Origin: VAZQ01 sp035293945
Lineage (GTDB): Bacteria; Pseudomonadota; Alphaproteobacteria; Rhizobiales; Xanthobacteraceae
Reading direction: 5' to 3'
Assembly: GCA_035293945.1 (NCBI GenBank)
Contig: DATGLV010000011.1
Coordinates: 186,001 to 250,000 of the forward strand
DNA: 64,000 nucleotides
In this document: positions 8,128 through 17,591 of the stretch, piece by piece
Numbering within the stretch: position 1 is the first letter of the stretch
Layout: each line of letters begins with the position of its first letter
Position numbers and translations under genes: made by a program
The notes under the pieces: model-generated
Database searches by the model: none
What the model was told of the DNA's origin: nothing
What the model saw: the letters and a program-made list of their open reading frames with translations, nothing else

Positions 8128-10776
8128 ATGAATATCGTCGTTGTCGAATCGCCCGCCAAGGCCAAGACGATCAACAAGTATCTGGGCCGCGGCTACGAGG
8201 TGCTGGCCTCCTTTGGCCATGTCCGCGACCTGCCGCCCAAGGACGGCTCGGTCGATCCGGAGCACAATTTCCGCATGCTCTGGGAGGTCGATGCGAAGTC
8301 GCAGAAGCACCTCGGCGACATCGTCAAGGCGGTCAAGGGCGCCAACAAGCTGATCCTGGCGACCGACCCGGATCGCGAGGGGGAGGCGATCTCCTGGCAC
8401 GTGCTGGAGGTGCTCAAGGAAAAGAAGGCAATCAAGTCGCAGCCGGTTGAGCGGGTGGTGTTCAATGCCATCACCAAGCAGTCGGTGCTGGACGCGATGA
8501 AGCACCCGCGCAGCATCGATGGCGCGCTGGTCGACGCTTATCTGGCGCGCCGGGCGCTCGACTATCTGGTGGGTTTCACGCTCTCGCCGGTCTTGTGGCG
8601 CAAGCTGCCGGGGGCGCGCTCGGCTGGCCGCGTGCAGTCGGTGGCGCTGCGGCTTGTCTGCGACCGCGAGCTCGAGATCGAGCGGTTCGTTGCGCGCGAG
8701 TACTGGTCGCTGGTGGCGACCTTGGCGACATCGCGCAACGAGACGTTCGAGGCGCGGCTCGTCGGCGCCGACGGGCGGAAGATCCAGCGGCTCGATATCG
8801 GCACCGGCACCGAAGCCGAAGAGTTCAAGCGAGCTCTGGAAAGCGCCAAGTTCTCAGTCGCCAATGTCGAGTCACGACCGGGCAAGCGCAATCCGCCGCC
8901 GCCGTTCACCACCTCGACGCTGCAGCAGGAGGCAAGCCGCAAGCTCGGCTTCGCGCCTGCGCACACGATGCGCATCGCCCAGCGCCTCTATGAAGGCGTC
9001 ACGGTGCGCGGCGAGACCGTTGGTCTCATTACCTATATGCGAACCGACGGCGTGCAAATCGCCGAGGAGGCAATCGCGGCAAGCCGCAAGCTGATCGGCT
9101 CCGACTATGGGGCGCGCTATCTCCCCGGATCGCCGCGCCAATACCAAACCAAGGCCAAGAATGCGCAGGAGGCGCACGAGGCCATCCGTCCGACCGACTT
9201 CACTTTGCGTCCCGAGGAAGCAAGGTCGTTCCTCGATGCCGACCAGGCAAAGCTCTATGACCTGATCTGGCGGCGCACCGTCGCGAGCCAGATGGAATCG
9301 GCCGAGATCGAGCGCACCACGGTCGACGTCATCGCCAAGGTCGGCGCCCGCATTATCGAGCTGCGCGCAACCGGCACGGTGGTGAAGTTCGATGGCTTCC
9401 TTACGCTCTATCAAGAGGGCGAGGATGACGCTTCCGAGGAGGCCGATGACAAGCGCCTGCCGGCGATGAGCGCCGGCGAGCCGCTGCAGAAACGGGCTAT
9501 CGACGCGAGCCAGCACTTCACCGAGCCGCCGCCGCGCTATTCGGAGGCCTCGCTGGTCAAGCGCATGGAGGAGCTCGGCATCGGCCGGCCTTCGACCTAT
9601 GCGTCCATCCTGCAGGTGCTCAAGGACCGCGGCTATGTGCGCATCGACAAGAAGCGCCTCATTCCGGAGGACAAGGGTCGGGTCCTGACCTCGTTCCTGG
9701 AGAGCTTCTTCGCCCGTTATGTCGAGTACGGATTTACCGCCGATCTCGAGGAGCAGCTCGACCGCGTCTCCAACAATGAGATCAAGTGGCGCGATCTGTT
9801 GCGCGACTTCTGGCGCGATTTCGCCGCCGCCATCGGCGAGATCAAGGACCTGGGCGTCGCGCAGGTGATCGACGCGCTCAACGAAATGCTGGGCCCGCAC
9901 CTCTTCCCGCCGCGCGCGGACGGCATCGATCCGCGCCAATGCCCCAATTGCGGCGGGCAGCTCTCGCTCAAGCTCAGCAAGTTCGGCGGCTTCATCGGCT
10001 GCACCAACTATCCGGAATGCCGCTACACTAGGCAGCTCACCGCCGGTGTCGGCGGTGTCGATGGCGGCACCAAGCGGCTCGGCGAGGACCCGGCCAGCGG
10101 CCTTGAGGTGACGCTGCGCAGCGGCCGCTTCGGGCCTTACGTGCAGCTTGGCGAAACCGTCGACGGCGAGAAGCCCAAGCGCGCCGGCCTGCCCAAGGGC
10201 CTGTCGCCGGACGATGTCGATCTCACGCGCGCGCTCGGCCTGTTATCGCTGCCACGCGAGGTCGGCAAGCACCCCGACGACGGCGAGCCGATTCTCGCCG
10301 GCATCGGCCGCTTCGGCCCCTATGTGCAGCATGGCAAGACCTACGCCAATCTCGAAGCGGGCGACGACGTGCTCACCATCGGGCAGAACCGCGCCGTGAC
10401 GCTCATCGCCGAGAAAGTCGCCAAGGGACCGGGCAAGAGTCGCTATGCGCCCTCACCCGGCCGATCGCTCGGCGATCATCCCGACAAGGGCGGGCCGATC
10501 GTGCTGAAGTCCGGCCGTTATGGACCTTATGTGAGCCATGACGGCGTCAATGCCTCGCTTCCCTCCGACAGGACGCCGGATGAGGTTACGCTCGAGGAGG
10601 CGGTGTCGCTCATCGACGCCCGCGCCGGCAATGGCCGCAAGCCAGCCGAGCGCCGCCGCCCGCCGGCGCGCGCCGCGGCGACCACCAAGGCGAAATCGCG
10701 CGCCAAGTCTGCAGCGGCGCCGGCGGCAGCGGCGAGCGCCGCCAAGAAGCCGAGCCGCAAGAAGGCGGCGCGGTGA
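8128..10776 (+). CDS. topA: DNA topoisomerase I
   Basis: An 882-residue type IA topoisomerase that relaxes negative supercoils. The N-terminal Toprim domain begins MNIVVVESPAKAKTI, with acidic residues in DPDREGEAISWH. The active-site Tyr303 lies in GLITYMRTDG. One four-cysteine zinc finger is present (Cys605, 608, 625, 631). After it come three short C-terminal repeats built around GRFGPYV or GRYGPYV, and a Lys/Ala/Arg-rich tail ending KKPSRKKAAR, which is common in alphaproteobacterial TopA and probably binds DNA. The start matches the family exactly. Confidence 0.97.
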   Translation: MNIVVVESPAKAKTINKYLGRGYEVLASFGHVRDLPPKDGSVDPEHNFRMLWEVDAKSQKHLGDIVKAVKGANKLILATDPDREGEAISWHVLEVLKEKKAIKSQPVERVVFNAITKQSVLDAMKHPRSIDGALVDAYLARRALDYLVGFTLSPVLWRKLPGARSAGRVQSVALRLVCDRELEIERFVAREYWSLVATLATSRNETFEARLVGADGRKIQRLDIGTGTEAEEFKRALESAKFSVANVESRPGKRNPPPPFTTSTLQQEASRKLGFAPAHTMRIAQRLYEGVTVRGETVGLITYMRTDGVQIAEEAIAASRKLIGSDYGARYLPGSPRQYQTKAKNAQEAHEAIRPTDFTLRPEEARSFLDADQAKLYDLIWRRTVASQMESAEIERTTVDVIAKVGARIIELRATGTVVKFDGFLTLYQEGEDDASEEADDKRLPAMSAGEPLQKRAIDASQHFTEPPPRYSEASLVKRMEELGIGRPSTYASILQVLKDRGYVRIDKKRLIPEDKGRVLTSFLESFFARYVEYGFTADLEEQLDRVSNNEIKWRDLLRDFWRDFAAAIGEIKDLGVAQVIDALNEMLGPHLFPPRADGIDPRQCPNCGGQLSLKLSKFGGFIGCTNYPECRYTRQLTAGVGGVDGGTKRLGEDPASGLEVTLRSGRFGPYVQLGETVDGEKPKRAGLPKGLSPDDVDLTRALGLLSLPREVGKHPDDGEPILAGIGRFGPYVQHGKTYANLEAGDDVLTIGQNRAVTLIAEKVAKGPGKSRYAPSPGRSLGDHPDKGGPIVLKSGRYGPYVSHDGVNASLPSDRTPDEVTLEEAVSLIDARAGNGRKPAERRRPPARAAATTKAKSRAKSAAAPAAAASAAKKPSRKKAAR

Positions 10777-10783
10777 CGTGTTT

Positions 10784-10866
10784 GTAGGGGCGGCTCACAA
10801 GGGCCGCCCTCTTCCGTTTTGCGCGCGTTGCCTGGATCGCGGGCGGCCACAAGGGCCACCCCTGCA
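10784..10866. repeat. two tandem related hairpins downstream of topA
   Basis: GGGCGGC (10788-10794) pairs with GCCGCCC (10803-10809) around TCACAAGG. About 35 bases later a degenerate copy, GGGCGGCCACAAGGGCCACCC, appears. The first hairpin is followed by CTCTTCCGTTTT and may terminate topA transcription. Repeats of this GGCGGC-ACAAGG-GCCGCC form are scattered in related genomes. Confidence 0.55.
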
Positions 10867-10939
10867 ACCTCCGGCCATGGCGAAAGTGCTCCCGCCCCAT
10901 TAAATTAGCGGAGCGAGCATCCCTCGCGGAACTTCCTTC

Positions 10940-13225
10940 GTGAAACGCCCCTCGCGCACGCCCTCCCCGCCCAGCAAGCAGCAGCTCCTCGCCTTCATCG
11001 GCGAGCACGGCGGGCGTGTCGGGACGCGTGAGATCGCCCGCGCTTTCTCGCTCAAGAACGCCGACCGCGCCGAGCTCAAGCGCATGCTGCGCGAGCTCGC
11101 CGATGAGGGAAGGGTCGAGCGGCGGCGGAAAAAGCTCCACCACCCCGGCACTCTACCGCATGTGGTGCTGGCCGACATTGGCAGCCGCGACCAGGACGGC
11201 GAATTTCTGGCGGTTCCGACCGAGTGGGACGAGGAGGCGCACGGCCCGCCGCCCAAGATTCGCGTGCACATCCCGCGTCGCGCTAAGCCCCACGAAGTCG
11301 CCGGCATCGGCGACCGTGCGCTTCTGCGCATCGAGGAAAGCGGCGATGTCGATGAGGCAATCCGCCACTCGGGACGCGTCATCAAGATCATCGACCGGGC
11401 CAAGCAACGCATGCTGGGGATTTTCCGTGCGCTGCCTGGCGGCGGCGGCCGCCTTGCCCCGATCGACAAGAAGCAGCTCGGTCGCGAGCTTTCGATCCCG
11501 CCCGGTGCCGCCGGTGACGCGCAGGACGGCGACCTGGTCGCGGTCGAGCTCGGCGCCCGCCGCAGCGGCTTCGGGCTGCAGGTCGGGCGCGTGACCGAGA
11601 AGCTCGGTTCGCTCAAGAGCGAGCGCGCCGTCAGTCTCATCGCCATCAATGCGCACGGCATTCCGCACGTGTTTCCTGCGCCGGCGTTGCGCGAAGCCGA
11701 GGCGGCCGCGCCCGTCAGCGTGCGCGGACGCGAGGACTGGCGCGCGGTGCAATTCGTCACCATCGATCCGCCCGACGCCAAGGATCATGACGATGCGGTG
11801 CACGCGGCCCCGGACACCGACCCGAAGAATCCCGGCGGCCACGTGTTGTTGGTCGCGATCGCCGACGTCGCCCATTATGTGCATCCGGGCTCCGCACTCG
11901 ATCGCGAAGCGCTGCAGCGCGGCAATTCGGTCTATTTCCCGGATCGGGTCGTGCCGATGCTGCCCGAACGCATCTCCAACGACCTTTGTTCGCTGCGTCC
12001 GGACCAGGACCGCCCGGCGCTGGCGGTGCGGATCATCGTCGGCGCGGACGGGCACAAGCGCTCGCACAGCTTTCATCGCATCCTTATGCGCTCGGCAGCA
12101 CGGCTCTCCTACGCGCAGGCGCAGGCCGCGATCGGCGGACGGCCCGAGGAGGATACGCAGTGGCTGGTCGCGCCGGTTCTCGAGCCGCTCTACGCCGCCT
12201 ACCGGGCGGTCCAGCGCGCCCGGGAAGAGCGTGCGCCGCTCGATCTCGATCTGCCCGAGCGCAAGATCATCTTGAAATCCGACGGCACGGTCGACCGTGT
12301 CGTGACTCCGGCGCGGCTCGAGGCGCATCGATTGATCGAAGAGTTCATGATCCTCGCCAACGTGGCTGCAGCCGAGACGCTGGAACGCGCGGGCGTGCCG
12401 CTCATCTACCGGGTGCATGACGAGCCGGACCCGGAGCGCGTCAACGCCTTACGCGAATTCCTGCGCACCATCGATATTTCGCTGCCTAAGGGCAACGAGC
12501 TTCGCCCCGCCCATTTCAACCGCATCCTGGCACTGGTGAAGGGGCGCGACGTGGAGAACCTGGTCCACGAGGTGGTGCTGCGCACGCAGGCGCAGGCGGA
12601 ATACTCCGCCGAGAACTACGGCCACTACGGCCTCAACCTGCGCCGATACGCCCATTTCACCTCGCCGATCCGCCGCTACGCGGACCTCGTGGTGCACCGT
12701 GGCCTCATCCGCGCCGGCAAGCTCGGCGATGGCGCGCTGTCTGAAAAGACCGAGCCGCGCCAGCTCGGTGAGGTCGCTGCCACGATCTCGGCCGCTGAAC
12801 GGCGGGCCATGAAGGCGGAACGCGAGACCTTCGACCGCTTGCTTGCGCATTTTCTCGCCGATCGTGTCGGCGCGAGCTTCGACGGCCGTATCTCCGGCGT
12901 CACGCGTGCCGGCCTGTTCGTCAAGCTCGACGAGACCGGTGCCGACGGTTTCGTGCCCGCACGGACCATCGGAACGGAGTATTTCCGTTATCATGAGGAC
13001 CGGCACGCGCTCATCGGCAGCACGAGCGGAGAGAGTTACCGGCTCGGTGATCCTGTCACCGTGAAGCTCGTCGAGGCCGCCCCGCTCGCCGGCGCGCTAC
13101 GCTTCGAGCTTGTCTCCGAGGGGCGGCGCGAGATAGTCCGGCATTCGCGCGGCAGAGACGGGAAGGAGCGCAGGCGTGCCGTGCGACCCGCGCGGGAGCG
13201 ACGCGACGGCAAGCGGCAGCGATGA
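10940..13225 (+). CDS. rnr: ribonuclease R
   Basis: A 761-residue processive 3'-5' exoribonuclease that degrades structured RNA. Order of domains: an N-terminal winged-helix segment (~15-75), cold-shock-like RNA-binding region, the RNB catalytic domain with DPPDAKDHDDAV (~275-288) carrying the metal-binding aspartates, and a C-terminal S1 domain (~640-725: DGRISGVTRAGLFVKL). A basic tail follows. The start is a GTG. The stop overlaps the Nudix start by four bases (ATGA), so the two are translationally coupled. Confidence 0.95.
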   Translation: MKRPSRTPSPPSKQQLLAFIGEHGGRVGTREIARAFSLKNADRAELKRMLRELADEGRVERRRKKLHHPGTLPHVVLADIGSRDQDGEFLAVPTEWDEEAHGPPPKIRVHIPRRAKPHEVAGIGDRALLRIEESGDVDEAIRHSGRVIKIIDRAKQRMLGIFRALPGGGGRLAPIDKKQLGRELSIPPGAAGDAQDGDLVAVELGARRSGFGLQVGRVTEKLGSLKSERAVSLIAINAHGIPHVFPAPALREAEAAAPVSVRGREDWRAVQFVTIDPPDAKDHDDAVHAAPDTDPKNPGGHVLLVAIADVAHYVHPGSALDREALQRGNSVYFPDRVVPMLPERISNDLCSLRPDQDRPALAVRIIVGADGHKRSHSFHRILMRSAARLSYAQAQAAIGGRPEEDTQWLVAPVLEPLYAAYRAVQRAREERAPLDLDLPERKIILKSDGTVDRVVTPARLEAHRLIEEFMILANVAAAETLERAGVPLIYRVHDEPDPERVNALREFLRTIDISLPKGNELRPAHFNRILALVKGRDVENLVHEVVLRTQAQAEYSAENYGHYGLNLRRYAHFTSPIRRYADLVVHRGLIRAGKLGDGALSEKTEPRQLGEVAATISAAERRAMKAERETFDRLLAHFLADRVGASFDGRISGVTRAGLFVKLDETGADGFVPARTIGTEYFRYHEDRHALIGSTSGESYRLGDPVTVKLVEAAPLAGALRFELVSEGRREIVRHSRGRDGKERRRAVRPARERRDGKRQR

Positions 13226-14001
13226 TGGATCAAGGAACAGTGGATCAAGCGCTACACGGCCTCGATCGCATGAATGCGCTCGCCAGAGAGCTCCTGGAAG
13301 ACGAGAGCTATTACCGCCTGCCGAACGTGCGGGCCAGGGATGCCGCGACCCTGATCGTCATTGATCACTCGGGCGCCGACCTCAAGGTGCTGCTGGGCAA
13401 GCGCCATAACGGGCACAAGTTCATGCCCGGCAAATTCGTCTTTCCGGGTGGTCGGATCGAGCCGGCCGACCGGCGCATGACCGCGATGCGGCCGCTCGAC
13501 CCGGCAGCCGAAGCGCGTCTGACCCGCGCGGTCAAGCGGGCAAGCCCGTTCAGAGCCCGCGCGCTTGCCTTGGCGGCGATCCGCGAGACCTATGAGGAGA
13601 CCGGCATCATGATCGGTGCACTTGTCGACGAGACGCCAGCGCCACCGCCGGGACCGTGGACTGCCTTCGCGCAGGCGCATATCCTTCCGGACCTGTCGGC
13701 GATCCATTTCGTGGCACGGGCGATCACGCCGCCGCGCCGGCCCAAGCGCTTCGATACGCGTTTTTTCGCCGTCGATGCCCGCGCCATCGCCGGCCGAACC
13801 GAGGGCATGATCGGTCCTGACGCCGAGCTCACCGAGCTCGTATGGATGCCGATGCGGCAGGCGCGCCAGCTCGATATCGCTGCAATCACCGCCGTGGTGC
13901 TGGAAGAGATAGAAGCCCGCATGGAAAACGGCTTCGGGCACGATCTGCCGGTCCCCTTCTACCAAATGCGGCATCGCCATTTCGTACGCGAGCTATTGTA
14001 A
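13222..14001 (+). CDS. Nudix hydrolase with split Nudix box
   Basis: A 259-residue Nudix protein that probably hydrolyses a nucleoside-diphosphate derivative such as a CoA ester. The Nudix box is interrupted: its first half, FPGGRIEPAD, is at 74-83 and its second, RETYEETGI, at 121-129. The separation is ~40 residues where the classic box allows about 12. The same arrangement occurs in the NUDT19/NUDT7-like group, whose members act on CoA derivatives. The gene overlaps rnr by ATGA. Substrate inference is weak. Confidence 0.85.
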   Translation: MMDQGTVDQALHGLDRMNALARELLEDESYYRLPNVRARDAATLIVIDHSGADLKVLLGKRHNGHKFMPGKFVFPGGRIEPADRRMTAMRPLDPAAEARLTRAVKRASPFRARALALAAIRETYEETGIMIGALVDETPAPPPGPWTAFAQAHILPDLSAIHFVARAITPPRRPKRFDTRFFAVDARAIAGRTEGMIGPDAELTELVWMPMRQARQLDIAAITAVVLEEIEARMENGFGHDLPVPFYQMRHRHFVRELL

Positions 14002-14038
14002 GGCGCTTCCTTGACATTGCGCCTTGAGCCGCTACTTT
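14000..14038 (+). promoter_or_regulatory. promoter of rpmG with overlapping inverted repeat
   Basis: TTGACA at 14011-14016 and TACTTT at 14033-14038 are 16 bases apart, a strong sigma-70-type match ~65 bases before the rpmG start. An inverted repeat, AAGGCGC (14000-14006) and GCGCCTT (14019-14025), brackets the -35. It could be an operator or the 3' hairpin of the Nudix gene. Confidence 0.55.
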
Positions 14039-14101
14039 CGCGGGCAAATTGGCCCGCAGCGCGGTGCCGGTACACCTGTCATTGCAAGTGAGGTTTCGTT
14101 C

Positions 14102-14269
14102 ATGGCCAAGTCCACGACCATCAAGGTGAAGCTCGTTTCGAGCGCGGATACCGGCTTCTATTATGTCACCAAGAAGAACTCCCGCACCCAGACCGATAAG
14201 CTCGTGAAGAAGAAGTACGATCCCGTGGCGCGCAAGCATGTCGAGTTCCGCGAAGGGAAGATCAAGTAG
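14102..14269 (+). CDS. rpmG: 50S ribosomal protein L33
   Basis: A 55-residue large-subunit ribosomal protein starting MAKSTTIKVKLVS, typical for alphaproteobacteria. It has no cysteines, so it is the zinc-independent (C-minus) form. The ATG at 14102 was chosen over the longer frame from 14024 because the latter adds 26 residues foreign to L33 and would begin inside the promoter. Confidence 0.97.
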   Translation: MAKSTTIKVKLVSSADTGFYYVTKKNSRTQTDKLVKKKYDPVARKHVEFREGKIK

Positions 14270-14763
14270 CCGCGGAAAATTACCTGCTGCCACTCTCCGG
14301 CCCGCGTACGGGGACGCCAATTGAAGCCTGAACAGGAGGCGGCCTGTTGGTAGTTGCGTCAAAAATCTCTACTTTTGCGGGCTTTCGGCGCGAGTGGCCG
14401 GCCGGGAGCGGCTTCTTGAGGAGGCCACTCGTAACCGCTCCCGAACCGGCCGAACCCCACGGACCCAGGAGATGCGGCGGACCTGAGCACTCCGTAGGGT
14501 TATCAAAGAAATCAAGAAGTTAGAGCAAGCTGCCGCCTCTCCTCCATAATCAGAGGCTATAGGCCATCGCGCAAGTGAAGGTTAGCGCAACGTTATCGGG
14601 ATTCCAATAAATTACCGTGTGGAAAACGTTAAGTCTTCAATCATCATGAAATCTTAAGGTTGACGATTGCAGTTGCACCTCGGGCAGTGCTGACCGTCCT
14701 GATGGACAAATCTTTCTTTGAGAAATGAATCCTGTTGAGAATTGAAGTTCTTGGCGCGCAAGC
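14270..14763. other. 494-base intergenic region with candidate structured RNA
   Basis: No coding potential was seen. Two perfect stems interleave: CGAGTGGCC (14391-14399) with GGCCACTCG (14423-14431), and GGGAGCGG (14404-14411) with CCGCTCCC (14435-14442). They can form a pseudoknot or be mutually exclusive. A further pair is GGCCGG (14400-14405) with CCGGCC (14446-14451). A small hairpin at 14535-14557 (GCCTCT/AGAGGC) exposes CCTCC in its loop. From ~14580 the sequence is AT-richer and plain. Confidence 0.45.
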
Positions 14764-16134
14764 TCAGGCGGCGTCCGGCACCACCCGATTGCGACCGTCG
14801 CGCTTGGCGCGATAGAGCGCCAGGTCGGCGCGCTTGATGACCGCTGCGGCATCATCGCCGGGGCTGAGCCCGGCAATGCCGATCGAGATGGTGACATCGA
14901 TCGAGCGCGCCCCCTTCTGGATCGGGAACGGCTCGCTGGCGATACGACGCCGCAACCGCTCGGCGACCATAGTGGCAACCGCCATGTCGGTCTCCGGCAT
15001 CACCACCACGAATTCCTCCCCGCCGTAGCGGCAGGCGAGATCGATGCCGCGGATCGACTTGCGAATGCGGACGGCAAAATCCTGCAACACGCTGTCGCCG
15101 GCATCGTGGCCGTGGGTATCGTTGATCGATTTGAAGTAATCGATGTCGAGGATGAGCACCGAGAGCGGCTTGCCGCGTGCGGCTGCCTGATCGACCAGCG
15201 TGCCCACATGAGACTCCATATAGCGCCGATTGTAGAGCCCGGTCAGTGCATCGGTGATCGCCATCTCGATCGAAAGCTGCATGTTATCGCGCAAGCGCTC
15301 GGTGTATCGCTTCTTGCGGATCTGCGTGCGGGCGCGCGCCGCCAGTTCGTTCTTGTCGAACGGCCGCACCAGGTAATCATTGACGCCGATCTCGAGTGCG
15401 CGCACCAGCCGCGCATTGCTGTCGGCCTCGGCGATGGCCAGCAAGGGAACGTTGCGCGTGCGCTCGAGCGAGCGCAGCTGGCTGCACAGCCTCAGACCGT
15501 CGAAATTCTCGAGGTCGAGCGAGACGATCACCAGGTCGTAATTGCCTTCGGCGGCGTGAAACAGCGCTTCGTTGGGATCTCGTTCAAGGTCGACCTTGTG
15601 CTCGCTTGCCAGCATCGTCTGGATACGGTCGGAGAGCGCGGGACGATCGTCGACCATGAGGATGCGGCCGTTGCGGCCGGCCTCGCTCAGCGCCTCGCGC
15701 TCCGGGCTCTCGATGCCGATCTCGCGCGAGGTGACCGCCCGCATGCGCAGCTCGTCGGTCATCATCTTCAGGCGCGCGAGCGAGCGCACCCGCGCGATCA
15801 GCGCCACGTCGGAAACCGGTTTGGTAAGGAAGTCGTCGGCGCCGGATTCGAGCCCCTTGACACGATCGGAGGGTTGATCGAGAGCGGTCACCATAACGAC
15901 CGGAATATGATGGGTGGTCAGGCCGCTCTTAAGCCTGCGGCAGACTTCAAACCCGTCCATGTCGGGCATCATCACGTCGAGCAGCACCACGTCGCATTCC
16001 GCCCGTTCGCAGATCGTCAAGGCCTCGAGGCCGCTGACCGCCGTGACGACATCGAAATACTCGGCGGAGAGGCGAGCCTCCAGAAGCTTGACGTTTGCCG
16101 GCACGTCGTCGACGACGAGAACGCGGGCGGTCAT
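14764..16134 (-). CDS. pleD: diguanylate cyclase response regulator PleD
   Basis: A 456-residue REC-REC-GGDEF protein that makes cyclic di-GMP and in Caulobacter drives the swarmer-to-stalked transition. The first receiver has the phospho-acceptor Asp53 (LLDVMMPDMDG). The second receiver is degenerate, with Ser205 where the acceptor Asp would be, as expected for the adaptor domain. The GGDEF domain has an active GGEEF (371-375). The inhibitory I-site RGID (362-365) lies exactly five residues upstream, so product inhibition is expected. It overlaps divK by ATGA. Confidence 0.95.
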   Translation of the reverse strand: MTARVLVVDDVPANVKLLEARLSAEYFDVVTAVSGLEALTICERAECDVVLLDVMMPDMDGFEVCRRLKSGLTTHHIPVVMVTALDQPSDRVKGLESGADDFLTKPVSDVALIARVRSLARLKMMTDELRMRAVTSREIGIESPEREALSEAGRNGRILMVDDRPALSDRIQTMLASEHKVDLERDPNEALFHAAEGNYDLVIVSLDLENFDGLRLCSQLRSLERTRNVPLLAIAEADSNARLVRALEIGVNDYLVRPFDKNELAARARTQIRKKRYTERLRDNMQLSIEMAITDALTGLYNRRYMESHVGTLVDQAAARGKPLSVLILDIDYFKSINDTHGHDAGDSVLQDFAVRIRKSIRGIDLACRYGGEEFVVVMPETDMAVATMVAERLRRRIASEPFPIQKGARSIDVTISIGIAGLSPGDDAAAVIKRADLALYRAKRDGRNRVVPDAA

Positions 16135-16517
16135 CGACGATCTCCCTCCGGAATCACCAGGAATCGGCGGATGGTCTCCATGAATTTGCCGACCGAGATC
16201 GGCTTCGAAAGGTAGGCCTCGCAGCCGCCTTCACGAATTCGCTCTTCGTCACCCTTCATCGCGAAGGCGGTGACGGCGACGACAGGGATCGCTTGCAGCT
16301 CAGGGTCTTCCTTCAGCCACTTCGTCACTTCCAGGCCAGATACTTCAGGCAGCTGGATGTCCATCAGGATGAGATCCGGGCGATGCCTGCGGGCGAGATC
16401 GAGCGCCTCGATGCCATTACGGGTGCCGACGGTCTGATAGCCGTGCGCCTCCAAGAGGTCGTGGAAGAGCTTCATGTTGAGCTCGTTGTCCTCCACGATC
16501 ATGACGGTCTTCGCCAT
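16131..16517 (-). CDS. divK: single-domain response regulator DivK
   Basis: A 128-residue stand-alone receiver domain. DivK is phosphorylated and dephosphorylated by the PleC/DivJ kinases and feeds into the CckA-ChpT-CtrA cell-cycle relay. Visible residues are the acidic pocket EDN (9-11), phospho-acceptor Asp53 (LMDIQLPEVSG), the Thr/Ala of VTAFAM and Lys105 (LSKPI). It is the first gene of the divK-pleD operon conserved across the order. No kinase or CtrA gene is in this window. Confidence 0.96.
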   Translation of the reverse strand: MAKTVMIVEDNELNMKLFHDLLEAHGYQTVGTRNGIEALDLARRHRPDLILMDIQLPEVSGLEVTKWLKEDPELQAIPVVAVTAFAMKGDEERIREGGCEAYLSKPISVGKFMETIRRFLVIPEGDRR

Positions 16518-16876
16518 CCCCCACCTTCCCGCCCCCCACCTCCGCGGCCCGCAGCGGCACGCCCATGTGCGCCGACGCCGGCTTCATGCGAAACTAGCCG
16601 ATTTCAGCAGGGCTTTGAATTCAACGTCCCCGCGTCGAATCCGAGCCGCAATTACCGGCAGGCCCCCTCAAATCCGCCGGGCGTCATCTCGGTGGCAGGT
16701 TGGGGAATGACGAGAAAAAGCTAGCGGCAATTCCTTACGGAAAGGCAAACGCCTGCCCACACATTGGCCGCGCGACATATCGCAAAGAAACGCATTATTA
16801 TCATATACATGAATGACTTAGCCAAGGTCTGGCACGGCCGGCCCGACCGCCGCAAAAGTTGCATCCAAAACGCACC
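16518..16876. other. intergenic, upstream of divK and downstream of the PEBP gene
   Basis: About 360 bases. No reading frame, tRNA or strong hairpin was recognised, and no TTAA-N7-TTAA box was found. The divK promoter must lie here. A more AT-rich patch is at ~16780-16815. Confidence 0.4.
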
Positions 16877-17494
16877 TCACTTAGACGATAAGAGCGCCTT
16901 CCCGTCGGCGGCGCGCTGGTAGCGCGCCACAATGCTCGCCTCGGCGAGATTGTGGCCCTGGATCTCCCGCATGAACTCGGCCTTGGTCAGGCCCGGCTTT
17001 AGCTGCCCGAGCGGGATGTCGAGGGCATACACCAGAAAAATGAAATGATGCGCTTTAGCACCCGGCTCGGCGCAGGCGCCGTGATAGGCGGCATTGTTGC
17101 CGGAATTGCCGCTGACAAATCTTCCCGGCTGATTGGCCTCCCCACGAGCGACCGCCACGGTCGTGGGTGGGATGTCGTACATGATCCAATGATTGCCCCC
17201 GCGACCGCTGGCCGCGTCCGGATCATCCATGATGATGGCAAAGCTTTTGGTTTCGGCCGGAGCATGCGACCAGGAAAGCGCCGGCGATTGATTCTGCCCG
17301 CCGCAGGCCCACGGTCCGCGCAGGCTTTTGCCGACACCGGCATGGGCCTCGCTCAGCATGCCGTTGTCGGGGAAATCCGGCGAGGCAACCTCGAACAGGT
17401 CCGGATGATCTACCGCATGCGCGGCGCCGCTGCCGGCAAGGCACGCGGCCGCCAAGCCGCCGGCACAAAGAGCCGCCTCAACAAGCCCTCGCAC
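16877..17494 (-). CDS. secreted YbhB/YbcL-type phosphatidylethanolamine-binding protein
   Basis: A 205-residue PEBP-fold protein with a Sec signal peptide (cleavage after GSGAAHA, ~27). Family motifs: SPALSW, the DDPDA ligand-pocket signature with a following GGNHWIMYDIP, and a C-terminal YHGAC...HHFIFLVYALD. Bacterial members are related to Raf kinase inhibitor protein, but no bacterial physiological role is firmly known. It is divergent from the DUF3572 gene. Confidence 0.88.
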   Translation of the reverse strand: MRGLVEAALCAGGLAAACLAGSGAAHAVDHPDLFEVASPDFPDNGMLSEAHAGVGKSLRGPWACGGQNQSPALSWSHAPAETKSFAIIMDDPDAASGRGGNHWIMYDIPPTTVAVARGEANQPGRFVSGNSGNNAAYHGACAEPGAKAHHFIFLVYALDIPLGQLKPGLTKAEFMREIQGHNLAEASIVARYQRAADGKALLSSK

Positions 17495-17591
17495 GCGACC
17501 CTGCCTCGCAATCTTGCCTTTGTGTTTTCAGCTGGAACCTAGCTTTGCTTGTCCAAGAGATCAAACTATCGTTGGGCGAGAGAGTCGAGAC

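Noticed and set aside
14583..14675. CtrA box between rpmG and pleD
   Set aside because: Two TTAA tetramers are present but 21 bases apart, not seven.
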